NCBI GenBank assembly: GCA_020401865.1
Contig: JADCAS010000005.1
Span: 186,001 to 250,000 of the forward strand
Length of the DNA stretch: 64,000 bases
Origin: Phenylobacterium sp.
Lineage (GTDB): Bacteria; Pseudomonadota; Alphaproteobacteria; Caulobacterales; Caulobacteraceae
Direction: 5' to 3'
Positions 1-9,185 of the stretch are shown here, piece after piece. The stretch's first letter is position 1. Each line of letters begins with the position of its first letter. The position numbers and the translations under genes are program-made. A model generated the notes under the pieces. That model searched no databases. It had not been told where the DNA came from and saw only the letters and a program-made list of their open reading frames with translations.

Positions 1-270
1 CCATCGGGAAGCGCGTCTTTCCTGTTGCTGCATCACCGGGCCGCGCTGTTCCTGTGTGTGCTGCTTATCTGCGTCTGGGCGGCGCTTCGTTCCGAGGTGC
101 GACCATTGGCAAGTGTCGTGGTTGCGATCAGCATGATCTCCTTTCTGTGGCTTTATGCGGCGGCCGGGCAACCAGCGGCGCTGCGTCAGATAGCCATTGC
201 CGATCTTGCGGGTTTGCCGTTCCTAGTGATCGCGGCCTGGCTTGCGTTTGCGCCAGTGCGGGGGGGTTAG
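1..270 (+). CDS. Integral membrane protein, 3' part only
   Basis: The reading frame is open from the first base of the window to a TAG at 268-270, so the start lies upstream. The visible 89 residues are strongly hydrophobic, with about three membrane segments: around residues 15-28 (LFLCVLLICVWAAL), 35-52 and 68-84. I do not recognise the family. The next gene, a DUF4345-type membrane protein, starts directly after its stop codon, so the two are probably co-transcribed. A TTG at 25 could serve as a start, but there is no clear ribosome-binding site before it and the frame runs on upstream. Confidence 0.6.
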   Translation, partial: PSGSASFLLLHHRAALFLCVLLICVWAALRSEVRPLASVVVAISMISFLWLYAAAGQPAALRQIAIADLAGLPFLVIAAWLAFAPVRGG

Positions 271-651
271 ATGTCAGTTTGGCTCGCAACCATTGCCCCG
301 GCGCTGGCGGGGCTGTTCTATCTGGCCCTTGGTCTGACAGCTCTTGCACGACCGGCAAATCTGCTTGCCGGCTTCGGAGTGGCTGCTGAGGGGGTCGACG
401 CGCGCAACGAGGTGCGTGCCGTCTATGGCGGGTTTCCGCTTGCCGTGGCCGGACTCGTCGCCTGTAGCTTGTCCGGCGCGCCGAATGCCACGGGAATCCT
501 GCTTTCGCTGGCCGTTGTATCGCTTGGCATGGCGCTGGGTCGGCTGGTGTCGGCGGTGCTCGACCGACGCATCGGGCGGCTGCCAGCCGTGTTTGCTGGC
601 CTCGAAGTCGCGCTTGCGTTGCTGCTCGCGGCTGGTGTTTTCGTCGGCTGA
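271..651 (+). CDS. DUF4345-type membrane protein
   Basis: This 126-residue protein is almost entirely hydrophobic, with four predicted membrane helices (about residues 5-25, 48-66, 72-92 and 103-124). The pattern 'FYLALGLTAL...GF' followed by 'NEVRAVYGGFPLAVAG' is typical of the DUF4345 family, small four-helix inner-membrane proteins of unknown function. The ATG follows the upstream stop with no gap (TAG-ATG), implying translational coupling. Function is unknown. The family call rests on remembered sequence features. Confidence 0.75.
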   Translation: MSVWLATIAPALAGLFYLALGLTALARPANLLAGFGVAAEGVDARNEVRAVYGGFPLAVAGLVACSLSGAPNATGILLSLAVVSLGMALGRLVSAVLDRRIGRLPAVFAGLEVALALLLAAGVFVG

Positions 652-671
652 TTCCAGGAGAATGCGTCGCG

Positions 672-1136
672 ATGACAGTTGCTTATCCTGTAAACATCAC
701 CCCTTTGATCCAAGCGGATGAGCAAGATTGGCGTCGACTCTGGGGCGCGTATCAACGCTTCTATGCGGTGGAGTTGACGGAAGCGATCCACGCCTCGACA
801 TGGTCGCGCCTACTCGATCCCGCAGAACCCATCCATGGTGCAATCGCCCGTAATGACAATGGCGAGGCCATCGGTTTGGTCCACCATATTCGCCATGCGA
901 CGTGCTGGAGTTCAGCAGACAGCTGCTACCTTCAGGATCTGTATGTCGATGAGGGCAGTCGCGGCACTGGCGCCGGTCGTGCGCTGATCGCGCATGTAGT
1001 CGATGCCGCAGCCGAGTATGGGGCGGATTACATCCATTGGCTCACGCATGAGACGAACACGCGCGCCATGCGTCTCTATGATGGCGTCGCCACGCGATCC
1101 GGGTTCGTCCAGTATCGCATTGCGATCCCAGGCTAA
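672..1136 (+). CDS. GNAT-family N-acetyltransferase
   Basis: A 154-residue single-domain protein of the usual GNAT size. The acetyl-CoA pyrophosphate-binding motif A is visible as 'YLQDLYVDEGSRGTGAGRAL' near residues 94-113, with the R/Q-x-x-G-x-G/A pattern as SRGTGAGRA. The following helix and the 'THETNTRAMRLYDG' segment match motif B (N-x-x-A-x-x-L/Y). The substrate cannot be inferred. An AGGAG lies about 10 bases before the ATG. It is probably the last gene of the small accessory operon at the left edge. Base composition is lower in GC than in the housekeeping genes further right. Confidence 0.85.
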   Translation: MTVAYPVNITPLIQADEQDWRRLWGAYQRFYAVELTEAIHASTWSRLLDPAEPIHGAIARNDNGEAIGLVHHIRHATCWSSADSCYLQDLYVDEGSRGTGAGRALIAHVVDAAAEYGADYIHWLTHETNTRAMRLYDGVATRSGFVQYRIAIPG

Positions 1137-1655
1137 AGGCTAAGGGTCCGCCATCGTACCGTCGCGCGCACCTGTACCTGGCGCCTTGAGGACCGGTGGC
1201 ATTGAGGGAGCAGACGTCAGATCCTGGTGGAAGCAGCCATTCGGCGGTGACATCTTGATCGCCCGCAACGGGTCGTGTCTCCCGTTTGGGGTCCGGGCCA
1301 ACAAGCGGACCTGCGCCAAGCAGCCCGCAAAGGAACTCCACTTCGGTTTCCCTAACTGCGCATCGGGTGGAATATCGCCCACGAACTTCCGGACCATTTA
1401 TCAGCCGAAAGCGCTGTAGATGAGGACCCTTTTGAACCCGAACTGCCGAGGGCAAGGTTCGGGTGATCAGAGACAAATTGCGTTCAGAGACCGCTTTGGC
1501 CCCTTACGCCGGTCTCCGATGTTCGCACGGCATCTGGAAAATGGCGCGACGACCGGGGGCTTTGCGCACCTGCGGTCGCCAGTTTGCAGGTTCGCGACAG
1601 GGGAGTGGTGGTGAAGAGAGCCTGATGGCGAACTCCCTTTCTTCATGCTGTTGGC
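1137..1655. other. Gene-free stretch
   Basis: About 520 bases between the acetyltransferase and the ABC transporter. The short open frames here (for example 1186-1419 on plus and 1140-1397 on minus) have no recognisable motifs, no good ribosome-binding sites and no coherent codon usage. Composition is less GC-rich than the flanking ABC gene. It looks like decayed or non-coding accessory DNA. The ABC transporter converges on it from the right. Confidence 0.5.
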
Positions 1656-3548
1656 CTACAGGCTCGCCTGCATCCGGTAGAGCCCGGCGTAAGCGCCGTT
1701 AGCTGCGATCAAAGAATCGTGGTCGCCCTGCTCGACGACCCCCTGCTCTGTGAGCACCAGAATGCGGTCGGCGTTGCGCACGGTCGAGAGGCGGTGCGCA
1801 ATCACCAGCGTGGTGCGTCGCCGCGCCAGCTCCGCGAGGGCCGATTGCACAGCGCGTTCGCTCTCGTTGTCGAGGGCGGAGGTCGCCTCGTCGAAGATCA
1901 GGATCGGCGGATCCTTCAGGAAGGCCCGGGCGATGGTCAGCCTCTGCTTCTGGCCGCCGGAGAGCGTTACCCCGCGCTGGCCGATGTCGGTGTCGTAGCC
2001 GTTCGGCAGGGCCCGAATGAACTCGTCGGCAAAGGCCGCCTTTGCGGCCGATGCGACCTCAGCCGCAGTCGCCTCGGGTCGGCCATAGAGGATGTTCTCC
2101 GCCACCGTGCCGGCGAACAGATAGACGTCCTGCTGTACCACTCCGATGTTTCGTCGCAGCGAGTCCAACCGGATGTCCCGCACGTCCGTTCCGTCCACCA
2201 GAATCGCGCCTGTGCGCGCCTCGTAGAAGCGCGGGATGAGGGCGCACAGGGTGCTCTTTCCCACCCCTGAGGGCCCGACCAGGGCCACGAATTCGCCGAC
2301 CCGGATATCTAGGTTGAGGTCCAGCAGCACGTGCGGCCCGTCTTCGTCGTAGCGGAAGCCGACATTGCGGAAGCTGATAGACCCCCGCGCGCGCGCAATT
2401 GTGACGGCGCCGGGCCGGTCCTGGATGTCCGGCACGGTCTCGAGGATCTCCATCACACGGTCGAACCCGGTACGACCTTGCTGCCAAAGGCGCACGAAGT
2501 TCGCCAGCCGCTGCACCGGGTCCACCAGGACCGCCACGCAGAGCAGGAAGGTGAGCATGTCGCCCACCTCGAGCTTAGCCTGGGCGACCCGCAAGGCACC
2601 CACAACGATTACCGCCACTGTGATCAACTGAGGAAAGGTGGTGGTGCCCACTGAGAAAAAGGCCTCGCTCCAATAGCCGGCGCGCCGGCTCTCCAGGAAC
2701 CTCGCGTTTTCCGCTTCGAACCGACGGTTCTCCAAGTCTTCGTTGGCGAATGACTTCACCACCCGGATGCCCGCCAGGGAATCCTCCACCCGCTCATTGA
2801 TCGCCCCGATCTGCGCCCGGCTGAGCTTCAGGGCGCGATTCATTCGGCCGCTGTAGTGCAGCGAGTAGGCGACGGCGAAAGGGATTACGACCACGACCAG
2901 GACGGTGAGCGGTCCATCCAGCTGCGCAAGTATCAGGGTCGCGCCGGCAAACTTCAGGATGGAGATCGCGAGATCCTCGGGCCCGTGATGGTAGAGCTCC
3001 CCTAGCGAGAAAAGGTCGTTGGTTATCCTGCTCATCAACTGCCCGACCCGTATGCGGTCGTAAAAGCCGAATGACAGCTTCTGGCAGTGTTCGAACACAT
3101 CACGCCTTAGGGCGCTCTCCATCTTCGCTCCCATCACATGGCCCTGATAGTCGACGAACAGGGTGCTCACCGCCTGGACCGCCAGTAGGGCCAGCATCAA
3201 TCCGCCCACGGCGTAAATGCCGGCCAGGGCCGCCGGCACGTTGTTTAGAGCAGCTAGCTGTCGAGTGACCTGGTGGGCGCAGAGCGGCAGGGCCAAGGCG
3301 GTGATGGCCACGATCACGGCGCAAGCCAAGTCCGCTAGGAGCAGCGGAATGTGCGGCCGGTAGTAGGAGAGGAACCGTCTGATCCGCGCGACGGCAAGCG
3401 GCGTCTCGCTGTCGGGCCGACGCGTCAGATGGAAGAGATCGGAGAAACGAAAGGCGTCGGCCGTAGAACCGTCGCCGAAGGTGCTGGAAGGAGGGGCGCT
3501 ACGGCCAGCGTCTTGCCGCGCATGCGTCCTCCGGGTTCGCATAAACAT
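1656..3548 (-). CDS. ABC exporter, fused membrane and ATPase domains
   Basis: This 630-residue half-transporter has the type-I exporter layout: a cytoplasmic N-terminal tail (about 60 residues), a six-helix ABC membrane domain (about 75-350) and an ATPase domain (about 385-620). Visible are Walker [10 protein letters not shown] near residue 422, a Q-loop ([10 protein letters not shown]), the signature LSGGQKQR near 527, Walker [13 protein letters not shown] near 547 and the H-loop IAHRLST near 580. Such proteins dimerise and export lipids, drugs or peptides; the substrate is not predictable. There is no accessory gene beside it. The IS fragment begins about 140 bases upstream of its start, so its native promoter may have been altered. 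Confidence 0.9.
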   Translation of the reverse strand: MFMRTRRTHARQDAGRSAPPSSTFGDGSTADAFRFSDLFHLTRRPDSETPLAVARIRRFLSYYRPHIPLLLADLACAVIVAITALALPLCAHQVTRQLAALNNVPAALAGIYAVGGLMLALLAVQAVSTLFVDYQGHVMGAKMESALRRDVFEHCQKLSFGFYDRIRVGQLMSRITNDLFSLGELYHHGPEDLAISILKFAGATLILAQLDGPLTVLVVVVIPFAVAYSLHYSGRMNRALKLSRAQIGAINERVEDSLAGIRVVKSFANEDLENRRFEAENARFLESRRAGYWSEAFFSVGTTTFPQLITVAVIVVGALRVAQAKLEVGDMLTFLLCVAVLVDPVQRLANFVRLWQQGRTGFDRVMEILETVPDIQDRPGAVTIARARGSISFRNVGFRYDEDGPHVLLDLNLDIRVGEFVALVGPSGVGKSTLCALIPRFYEARTGAILVDGTDVRDIRLDSLRRNIGVVQQDVYLFAGTVAENILYGRPEATAAEVASAAKAAFADEFIRALPNGYDTDIGQRGVTLSGGQKQRLTIARAFLKDPPILIFDEATSALDNESERAVQSALAELARRRTTLVIAHRLSTVRNADRILVLTEQGVVEQGDHDSLIAANGAYAGLYRMQASL

Positions 3549-3687
3549 AGAGCTTCATGTCCTGATGATGAGTAGGAATTCCTTTCGGGTCGGACGTGAA
3601 GTTTCTCATCTTACGCTCCCAGCGAGTGGTGGGCACCCGGCCTACGGGCGATCTCTTAACCAATACTGCAGATACCCTGACGCTTCA

Positions 3688-4287
3688 ATGGCGCCGCTGC
3701 TGCCGAACCAGCGCTGGAGCCTGGACTTTGTCTCCGACCAGATGACGGACGGGCGGCGCTTCCGGATCCTGACGGTGATCGACAACTGCACGCGCGAGTG
3801 CCTGGCCCTGGTCGCCGACACCTCGCTGTCGGGACGCAGGGTGGCGCGTGAGCTGGACGCCATCATCGCTCAGCGCGGACGCCCGGACATGATCGTCAGC
3901 GACAACGGCACTGAGTACACCTCCAACGCCATCCTTGCCTGGGCCGACGAGACCGGCGTCGGCTGGCGCTACATCGCGCCAGGCAAGCCCCAGCAGAACG
4001 GCCACAACGAGAGCTTCAACGGCCGGCTGCGCGACGAACTGCTGAACGAGACGCTGTTCCGGTCGCTGCCCCACGCCCGCGCCGTGCTGGAGAACTGGCG
4101 GCGCGACTACAACGAGGAACGACCGCACTCCAAGCTCGGCTGGATGACGCCACGGGACTACGCCCGAGCCCTATCCGGAGAGTCCGGCTGGCGCGCTGAG
4201 AACCCTGACCTCTCCGCGCGCCGGCCTCTTGCAACACCAGCCAACCAAGGCTCAGATCAACCTAGGACTCTCGTTATGGCTGGATGA
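3688..4287 (+). pseudogene. Transposase orfB fragment, IS3 family
   Basis: About 199 residues of an rve-domain transposase. It begins near '[19 protein letters not shown]' (first catalytic Asp) and runs through '[12 protein letters not shown]' (second Asp) and '[14 protein letters not shown]' (catalytic Glu) to '[11 protein letters not shown]'. Family members carry a further 80-100 residues before this point, including a helix-turn-helix region. Those are missing, and the upstream frame is unrelated sequence. A start at the ATG at 3688 would give only the catalytic core. It is close to identical with the shorter fragment at 50174-50600. Confidence 0.8.
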
Positions 4288-4305
4288 GAAACGGGGGTCA
4301 CCTCA
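3688..4305 (+). mobile_element. IS3-family element remnant (IS51/IS407-like), copy 1
   Basis: The 3' half of an IS3-type insertion sequence. It includes the DDE part of the transposase and an intact right end reading TGAGGTGACCCCCG when viewed inward from 4305. The same terminus closes the second fragment at 50174, and sequence identity stops exactly there on both sides, which defines the element end. The left half (orfA, the start of orfB and the left inverted repeat) is absent, so this copy cannot move by itself. Confidence 0.8.
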
Positions 4306-4397
4306 ATTGAAACTGGATCACCCCGAAGGCGCAGGTGAGTTCCACGGGTGCGGAGCTTAGCCCTTCGGTAGCCATTTAGTTCCCTCTGCGAGGAGGG

Positions 4398-4919
4398 TCA
4401 GTAGCAACTCATCTCCGCTATCGCGGCGGACTTTGCGCCAGCCTCGTATGTGGAAAAAACTAGCCGGACCCGCTCGCCCGCATCGACGCCCTGAGCTGAG
4501 TCGTTCGTCCAGCCGATGTTGTCGCCGCCTTCTCCCAGAAGCTTGATCGAGGCATATAGGCTGCGTGGGCAAGCATCCTTGGCGACAACGTTCATAGCGA
4601 TGCACCAGCCGCCAGTCCTACATTCGGCGCGCGTTGGCCTTGACCATTCGACAGCAACCCAGCTCCCATTGTCGGTACGGTAGGGGGTGAAACCGTCCGG
4701 TGGCGTCCAGTCAGTTGAGCCGGTTGCAGTCTCCACTTCGTCGATGGCACCGGCGATACTGCCAATCACGTAGAGGCCGACAACGCCCAAAATCGCGACA
4801 ATAATGAAGGTCAGGCAACCAGACATTGGTCGCTTGACCGGCAGCGTCTTCGGCCGCGCTTCGATGGCTTCGAGACGCGCGCGCAGTTCGCGAATCTCGT
4901 CGTCCTTGTCGTCAGTCAC
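4398..4919 (-). CDS. Hypothetical protein, coiled coil plus one membrane segment
   Basis: I chose the GTG at 4919 because AGGGGG sits 8 bases before it; an upstream ATG at 5051 would add 44 unlikely residues. The 173-residue product starts with a charged heptad-like helix (DDEIRELRARLEAIEAR), then a cytoplasmic Lys/Arg-rich stretch, one transmembrane helix (CLTFIIVAILGVVGLYVIG, about residues 38-56) and an outer domain of about 115 residues with four cysteines, two of them in AECRTGGWC. This resembles phage or island proteins with an extracytoplasmic domain, but I do not recognise the family. It sits alone between an IS remnant and a tRNA gene. Confidence 0.65.
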   Translation of the reverse strand: MTDDKDDEIRELRARLEAIEARPKTLPVKRPMSGCLTFIIVAILGVVGLYVIGSIAGAIDEVETATGSTDWTPPDGFTPYRTDNGSWVAVEWSRPTRAECRTGGWCIAMNVVAKDACPRSLYASIKLLGEGGDNIGWTNDSAQGVDAGERVRLVFSTYEAGAKSAAIAEMSCY

Positions 4920-5146
4920 TTCCAATCCCCCTAGGCGTCGATAGCTAATCGGTAAGCGAGGTTGCGGCCGAGCGTTAAAGTTACCGTGCAGGGCTGAGGC
5001 CAAATCAGCAAGGAGCTGACCAAGCATGTGACGCAAACGATGGCAAAGCACTAAGCCCCTTCACCGGTCCGCGTAGGGACTCGAAGAGGGACCGAGCGGC
5101 GTCCGTGATAAAGTGTGGTCTTATATCAACTTACTAGAAAGTTGCC

Positions 5147-5236
5147 TGGCGGAAGGGGTGGGATTCGAACCCACGGTGGGCTTTCACCCACGGCGGTTTT
5201 CAAGACCGCTGCCTTAAACCACTCGGCCACCCTTCC
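5147..5236 (-). tRNA. tRNA-Ser (anticodon UGA)
   Basis: The reverse strand folds as a 90-nt class II tRNA. The acceptor arms are GGAAGGG and its complement, the D-arm has GGCCGAGTGGTTTAAGGC, the anticodon loop is CTTGAAA (anticodon TGA), there is a long variable arm (GTGGGTGAAAGCCCAC) and the T-arm has GGGTTCGAATCCC. CCA is encoded. The discriminator base is G, as expected for serine. Confidence 0.97.
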
Positions 5237-5356
5237 GGCGGGGCGGCTATAGCAGGGGCGGGCGGGGCCCGCCAGACGCGCGAGATGGGTGCTGGACACT
5301 TCGGCCTTTCGCCGTCCAAGCTGCGAGTCACAAACAGACTCCGGGGAGGAGATCGT

Positions 5357-6694
5357 ATGGGACCTGGCGCAGAGACCGGCGGCGGCGCAGGCAATGGCGT
5401 GGAGAAGGCGACCGGAAGCGCCTACGCCTTCCTGGTGTTCATGATGGTGCTGAACATCCTGAACATCCTGGATCGGCAGCTGCTGCCCACCTTCGGTCCC
5501 GAGATCAAGGCGGACCTGGGCCTGACCAACGGCCAGTTCGGCCTTCTCACCGGCATCATGTTCACCCTTCTCTACGGCCTGCTCAGCCCCTTCATGGGCC
5601 TGGTGGCCGATGCCGTGCATCGGCCCCGCTTCGCCGCCTTCGGGGTGGGCCTGTGGAGCCTGCTGACCGCGGCCTCGGGCCTGGCCAAGGGCTTTGTCTC
5701 CCTGGCGATCCCCCGGGTGCTGATCGGGGTCGGGGAGTCAACCCTGACGCCGACGGCCCTGTCGATGATCGCGGACCGGTTCCCCGCCCGGCAGCTCGGC
5801 TTCGCCTCGGGCTTCTATTATGCCGGCGTGCCCCTGGGCTCGGGCCTGGCCTACCTGGTGGCCGCCTCCCTCGGACCGGTGATCGGGTGGCGCAACTGCT
5901 TCCTGCTGATCGGCGCCCTGGGCCTCATCCTGGCCGTCTGGCTGGCCACCTTCCGCGAGACCCGGCCGCCGTCGCCGCATGCGGGGGAGGGAGCCCTGAA
6001 GGCCGTGAAGGGCATGCTGAGCCTCCTGCCCGAGCTCATGGCCGCCCTGAAGCGTTCGCCAGCCCTGGTGCTGACCATCCTTGGCGGCATCGGCGTGCAC
6101 CTCGCCGTGGGCGCGGCCCAGTTCGACACCATCTGGTGGAAGGAAGAGCTCAAGCTCGAGACCGGGCCGCTCTTCCTGAAGGTGGCCCTGATGTACGCCA
6201 CCGTCGGCGTGGCCGGGAACATTATCGGCGGGGCGCTCGGCGACTGGTGGCTGAAGAAGACCGGTCAGGGTCGCTCCATGCTGATCGTGATCATCCTGAT
6301 CGTCATGACGCCCCTGCAGTTTCTCTACCGCCTCACAGACCATGACGGCCTGATCTTCTGGCTGGGGATCGGCTCGGGCATCTTCCAGCTGGCGGCCATG
6401 TACGGCGGCGCCTATTCCACCATCCAGGAGCTCGCGCCGGCCAAGGTGCGGGCCTCGGCGGTGGCCCTCTTCATCATGGGCGTCAATGTCGTCGGCCTGG
6501 GGGTCTCGACCACGGTCGGCGGTTTCATGATCGACGCCTTCGCCGCCGCCGGGCGCGACCGGCCGATCACCGACATGATGCTGGTCATGACCGCTGCGTC
6601 GCTGGTCGCCATCCCCGCCTTCTACGTTGCGGCCCGTCGCTTCGCCGGCGACCGCGACGCCCTGTGGCGCTACGAGCGGGGCGAGGGGGTCTGA
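5357..6694 (+). CDS. MFS transporter, Spinster-like
   Basis: A 445-residue major facilitator protein with about twelve membrane helices. The start at 5357 is preferred over the ATG at 5285 because GGGGAGGAG stands directly before it and the N-terminus then matches the family. The N-terminal half carries 'LNILDRQLLPTFGPEIKADL', typical of the Spinster-like subgroup, and a loop 2-3 motif (GLVADAVHRPRFA) in place of the classical G-x-x-x-D-R-x-G-R-R. The substrate is unknown; relatives are assigned to sphingolipids, sugars or organic acids. It lies between tRNA-Ser and tmk, with only about 65 bases to tmk. Confidence 0.88.
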   Translation: MGPGAETGGGAGNGVEKATGSAYAFLVFMMVLNILNILDRQLLPTFGPEIKADLGLTNGQFGLLTGIMFTLLYGLLSPFMGLVADAVHRPRFAAFGVGLWSLLTAASGLAKGFVSLAIPRVLIGVGESTLTPTALSMIADRFPARQLGFASGFYYAGVPLGSGLAYLVAASLGPVIGWRNCFLLIGALGLILAVWLATFRETRPPSPHAGEGALKAVKGMLSLLPELMAALKRSPALVLTILGGIGVHLAVGAAQFDTIWWKEELKLETGPLFLKVALMYATVGVAGNIIGGALGDWWLKKTGQGRSMLIVIILIVMTPLQFLYRLTDHDGLIFWLGIGSGIFQLAAMYGGAYSTIQELAPAKVRASAVALFIMGVNVVGLGVSTTVGGFMIDAFAAAGRDRPITDMMLVMTAASLVAIPAFYVAARRFAGDRDALWRYERGEGV

Positions 6695-6758
6695 TCCCCC
6701 GCGTCCCGAGCTATCCGAAGGGCTGGACGCGGCGCGCTCAAGGGGTCATTCAGGCGCC

Positions 6759-7403
6759 ATGAGCGGCGGTCTCTTCATCTCGTTCGAGGGCGGCGAGGGC
6801 GTGGGCAAGTCCACCCAGGTCCGGCGCCTCGCCGCGCGCCTGCAGGCCGCCGGGCGCGAGGTGGTGACGACCCGCGAGCCCGGGGGCTCGCCGGGGGCCG
6901 AGGCCATCCGCAACCTGGTGCTGAACGGCTCCGCCGACCGCTGGAGCCCGGTCACCGAGACCCTCCTGATGTACGCCTCCCGCCGTGACCATATCGAGCG
7001 CACTCTCAGGCCCGCCCTCGAGCGGGGCGCCGTGGTGCTGTGCGACCGCTACGCGGACTCCACCCGGGCCTACCAGGGGGCCGCCGGGGGCGCTGATCCC
7101 GAGCTGATCCAGGCTCTGGAGACCTTCATCCTGGAGGATGTCCGGCCTGCCCGGACCCTGATCTTCGACCTCGACCCCGAGCTGGGCCTCGCCCGCGCCC
7201 TCGGCCGGCCTGACGCCGAGGCGCGCTTCGAATCCAAGGGCCTGGACTTCCATCGCCGCCTTCGGGCGGGCTTCCTGGCCATCGCCCGGGATGAACCTGA
7301 ACGCTGCCGGATCGTCGATGCCTCGGGCGATCCCGATGCAGTGGAGGCCCGGGTGCTGGAGGCCCTGCAGGACCTTCCCGGGTTCGGAGTCGCCGCCGGA
7401 TGA
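6759..7403 (+). CDS. tmk: Thymidylate kinase
   Basis: Phosphorylates dTMP to dTDP with ATP, an essential step in dTTP synthesis in the cytoplasm. The 214-residue protein opens with 'FISFEGGEGVGKST' (P-loop), then 'TREPGGSPGAEAIR', and has the DR(Y/F) motif as 'LCDRYADSTRAYQG' near residue 95. Length and order are standard. The ATG at 6759 begins exactly at the family N-terminus. The stop overlaps the holB start by four bases (ATGA), so the two are coupled. In related genomes tmk-holB-metG-tatD is common; here metG is absent from the row. Confidence 0.96.
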   Translation: MSGGLFISFEGGEGVGKSTQVRRLAARLQAAGREVVTTREPGGSPGAEAIRNLVLNGSADRWSPVTETLLMYASRRDHIERTLRPALERGAVVLCDRYADSTRAYQGAAGGADPELIQALETFILEDVRPARTLIFDLDPELGLARALGRPDAEARFESKGLDFHRRLRAGFLAIARDEPERCRIVDASGDPDAVEARVLEALQDLPGFGVAAG

Positions 7404-8398
7404 ACGAGGCGCCACCCCATCCCCGAGACGTCTTCGACCTGATCGGCCAGGAGGTCGCCGAGGCCGCCTTCGCGGACGCCGAGGCCCGCGGGCGCCTGCA
7501 CCACGCCTGGCTGATCAGCGGGCCCCAGGGGCTGGGCAAGGCCACCCTGGCCTACCGCATCGCCCGCCGCCTGCTCGGCGCCGCACCGGATCCGCGCCAC
7601 GGCCTCATGGGCGCCTCGCCGGGCGATCCCGTCAGCCGCCTGGTGGCCCAGGACGCCCACCCCGACCTCATGGTCATCGACCGCACCGATTCCGAGGGCA
7701 AGGTCCGCCGGGAAATCCTCGTCGAGGAGGTCCGGCGGCTGAACGAGTTCTTCTCCAAGTCGCCCGCCTCGGCGCCCTACCGGGTGGCGATTGTCGATGC
7801 GGCGGACGACCTGAACCGCAACGCCGCCAACGCCCTCCTGAAGACCCTCGAGGAGCCGCCGCACCGGGGCGTCATCCTGCTCGTCTGCCATGCGCCCGGC
7901 CGGCTGATCCGGACCATCCGCTCGCGCTGCCGGACACTGAAGCTCGCCCCCCTGCCGGAGGCCGCGGTCGCCGACTTCGTGGCCCATCGGGCCGACGCCG
8001 ACCCGGAGTCCGCCCTGCGGCTGGCGCGCATGTCGGGGGGCGCGCCCGGCCGGGCCTGGGCCCTGCTCTCCGAAGGGGCGCTGGAGATGGACGATGCCGC
8101 CCGGGCCCTGCTGAATGGCTTGCCCGAGCTGGACCGGACCCTGGCCCTGTCCCTGACCGAGCGGTTCCGGGGCGGGGAGGGGGCCCGCAGCTTCGCCCTC
8201 CTGACCGAGCGCCTCGCCGCCCGGGTCCATGACCTGGTCCTGCGCCGGGCGGAGGAGGGCATCGGCGGGCTGGACGCCTGGGCCGAAGCCTGGTCCGCCC
8301 TCGACCGCCTGCCGCGGGAAGTGGAGGCCCTGAACCTCGACCGCGGGGACGCCCTTTTCACGGCCCTGGCCGACCTGCGCGCTGCCGCCCGCACCTGA
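7400..8398 (+). CDS. holB: DNA polymerase III delta' subunit
   Basis: A component of the clamp loader that places the beta sliding clamp on DNA. The 332-residue protein has the AAA+ layout: 'HHAWLISGPQGLGKATLAYRI' (Walker A-like), 'KVRREILVEEVRRLNEFF', 'YRVAIVDAADDLNRNAANAL' (Walker B region), the E-E-P-P loop and the sensor 1/SRC motif as 'RTIRSRCRTLKL'. The conserved SRC supplies the arginine finger expected of delta'. It overlaps tmk by four bases and is followed by tatD after 10 bases. Confidence 0.95.
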   Translation: MNEAPPHPRDVFDLIGQEVAEAAFADAEARGRLHHAWLISGPQGLGKATLAYRIARRLLGAAPDPRHGLMGASPGDPVSRLVAQDAHPDLMVIDRTDSEGKVRREILVEEVRRLNEFFSKSPASAPYRVAIVDAADDLNRNAANALLKTLEEPPHRGVILLVCHAPGRLIRTIRSRCRTLKLAPLPEAAVADFVAHRADADPESALRLARMSGGAPGRAWALLSEGALEMDDAARALLNGLPELDRTLALSLTERFRGGEGARSFALLTERLAARVHDLVLRRAEEGIGGLDAWAEAWSALDRLPREVEALNLDRGDALFTALADLRAAART

Positions 8399-8408
8399 CC
8401 TGACCGCC

Positions 8409-9185
8409 ATGCTCATCGACAGCCACGTCAACCTGCACGCTCCCCAGTTCGACGCCGACCGGCAGGAGGTGATCGACCGGGCCCGGGCCGCCGGCATCGC
8501 CCTGATGGTCAACATCTCCGACCGGCTCTCGACCTTCCCGGCGAACCGCGCCATCGCCGAGGCGCCGGACATCTGGTGCACGGTGGGCGTCCACCCGCAC
8601 GAGGCCAAGGACGTCCCGGATCTGTCGCCCCGCACCCTCCTGGACCTCGCGGACGACCCCAAGGTGGTGGGCCTCGGCGAGACCGGCCTCGACTTCCACT
8701 ACGACCTCTCGCCCCGGGACATCCAGACGAGGGTCTTCGCCGCCCACATCGCCGCTGCGCAGGAGAGCGGCCTGCCCCTGGTGGTCCACACCCGGGAGGC
8801 GGACGAGCTCATGACGCAGATGCTGGAGGAGGCCCACGCCCGGGCGCCCTTCCGCATGCTGCTGCACTGCTACACCTCCGGGCCAGAGCTGGCCCGGCGG
8901 GCGGCGGCCCTGGGCGCCTGGTTCTCAGTCTCCGGCATCGCCACCTTCAAGGCCGCCGAGGAGGTCCGGGCCGTCATCCGCGACATGCCCGCCGACCGGA
9001 TCATAGTGGAGACCGACTGCCCCTATCTCGCGCCGGTCCCGCACCGGGGACGGCGCAATGAGCCGGCCTTCCTGCCCGCCGTGCTCGCCGGCCTCGCGAC
9101 GGTCCGCGGCTGGACGCCGCAGGAGGCCGAGGCCCGCTGCGAGGACGCCTTCTTCGCCCTCTTCGACCGGATCCCCCGGCCATGA
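8409..9185 (+). CDS. tatD: TatD-family metal-dependent DNase
   Basis: TatD-family hydrolase of the TIM-barrel metallo-dependent superfamily, 258 residues. Seen are 'GVHPHEAKDV', 'VGLGETGLDFHY' (metal-bridging Glu), 'PLVVHTREADE', 'MLLHCYTSG' and 'IIVETDCPYLAP' (catalytic Asp). The first metal motif, usually H-x-H near the N-terminus, reads DSHVNLH here, so the second histidine is Asn. The next gene starts inside its last codons (four-base overlap), continuing the operon. Family members have 3'-5' exonuclease or D-aminoacyl-tRNA deacylase-type activities; the exact activity is not determined by the sequence. Confidence 0.92.
   Translation: MLIDSHVNLHAPQFDADRQEVIDRARAAGIALMVNISDRLSTFPANRAIAEAPDIWCTVGVHPHEAKDVPDLSPRTLLDLADDPKVVGLGETGLDFHYDLSPRDIQTRVFAAHIAAAQESGLPLVVHTREADELMTQMLEEAHARAPFRMLLHCYTSGPELARRAAALGAWFSVSGIATFKAAEEVRAVIRDMPADRIIVETDCPYLAPVPHRGRRNEPAFLPAVLAGLATVRGWTPQEAEARCEDAFFALFDRIPRP

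Noticed and set aside
1042-1476. A 144-codon minus-strand frame overlapping the acetyltransferase end
   Set aside because: No recognisable domain, overlaps the end of a clear gene, and codon usage looks random.
7070-8662. A 530-codon minus-strand frame opposite tmk, holB and tatD
   Set aside because: Gly/Gln/Val-rich shadow of three well-supported overlapping genes. No motif and no ribosome-binding site.
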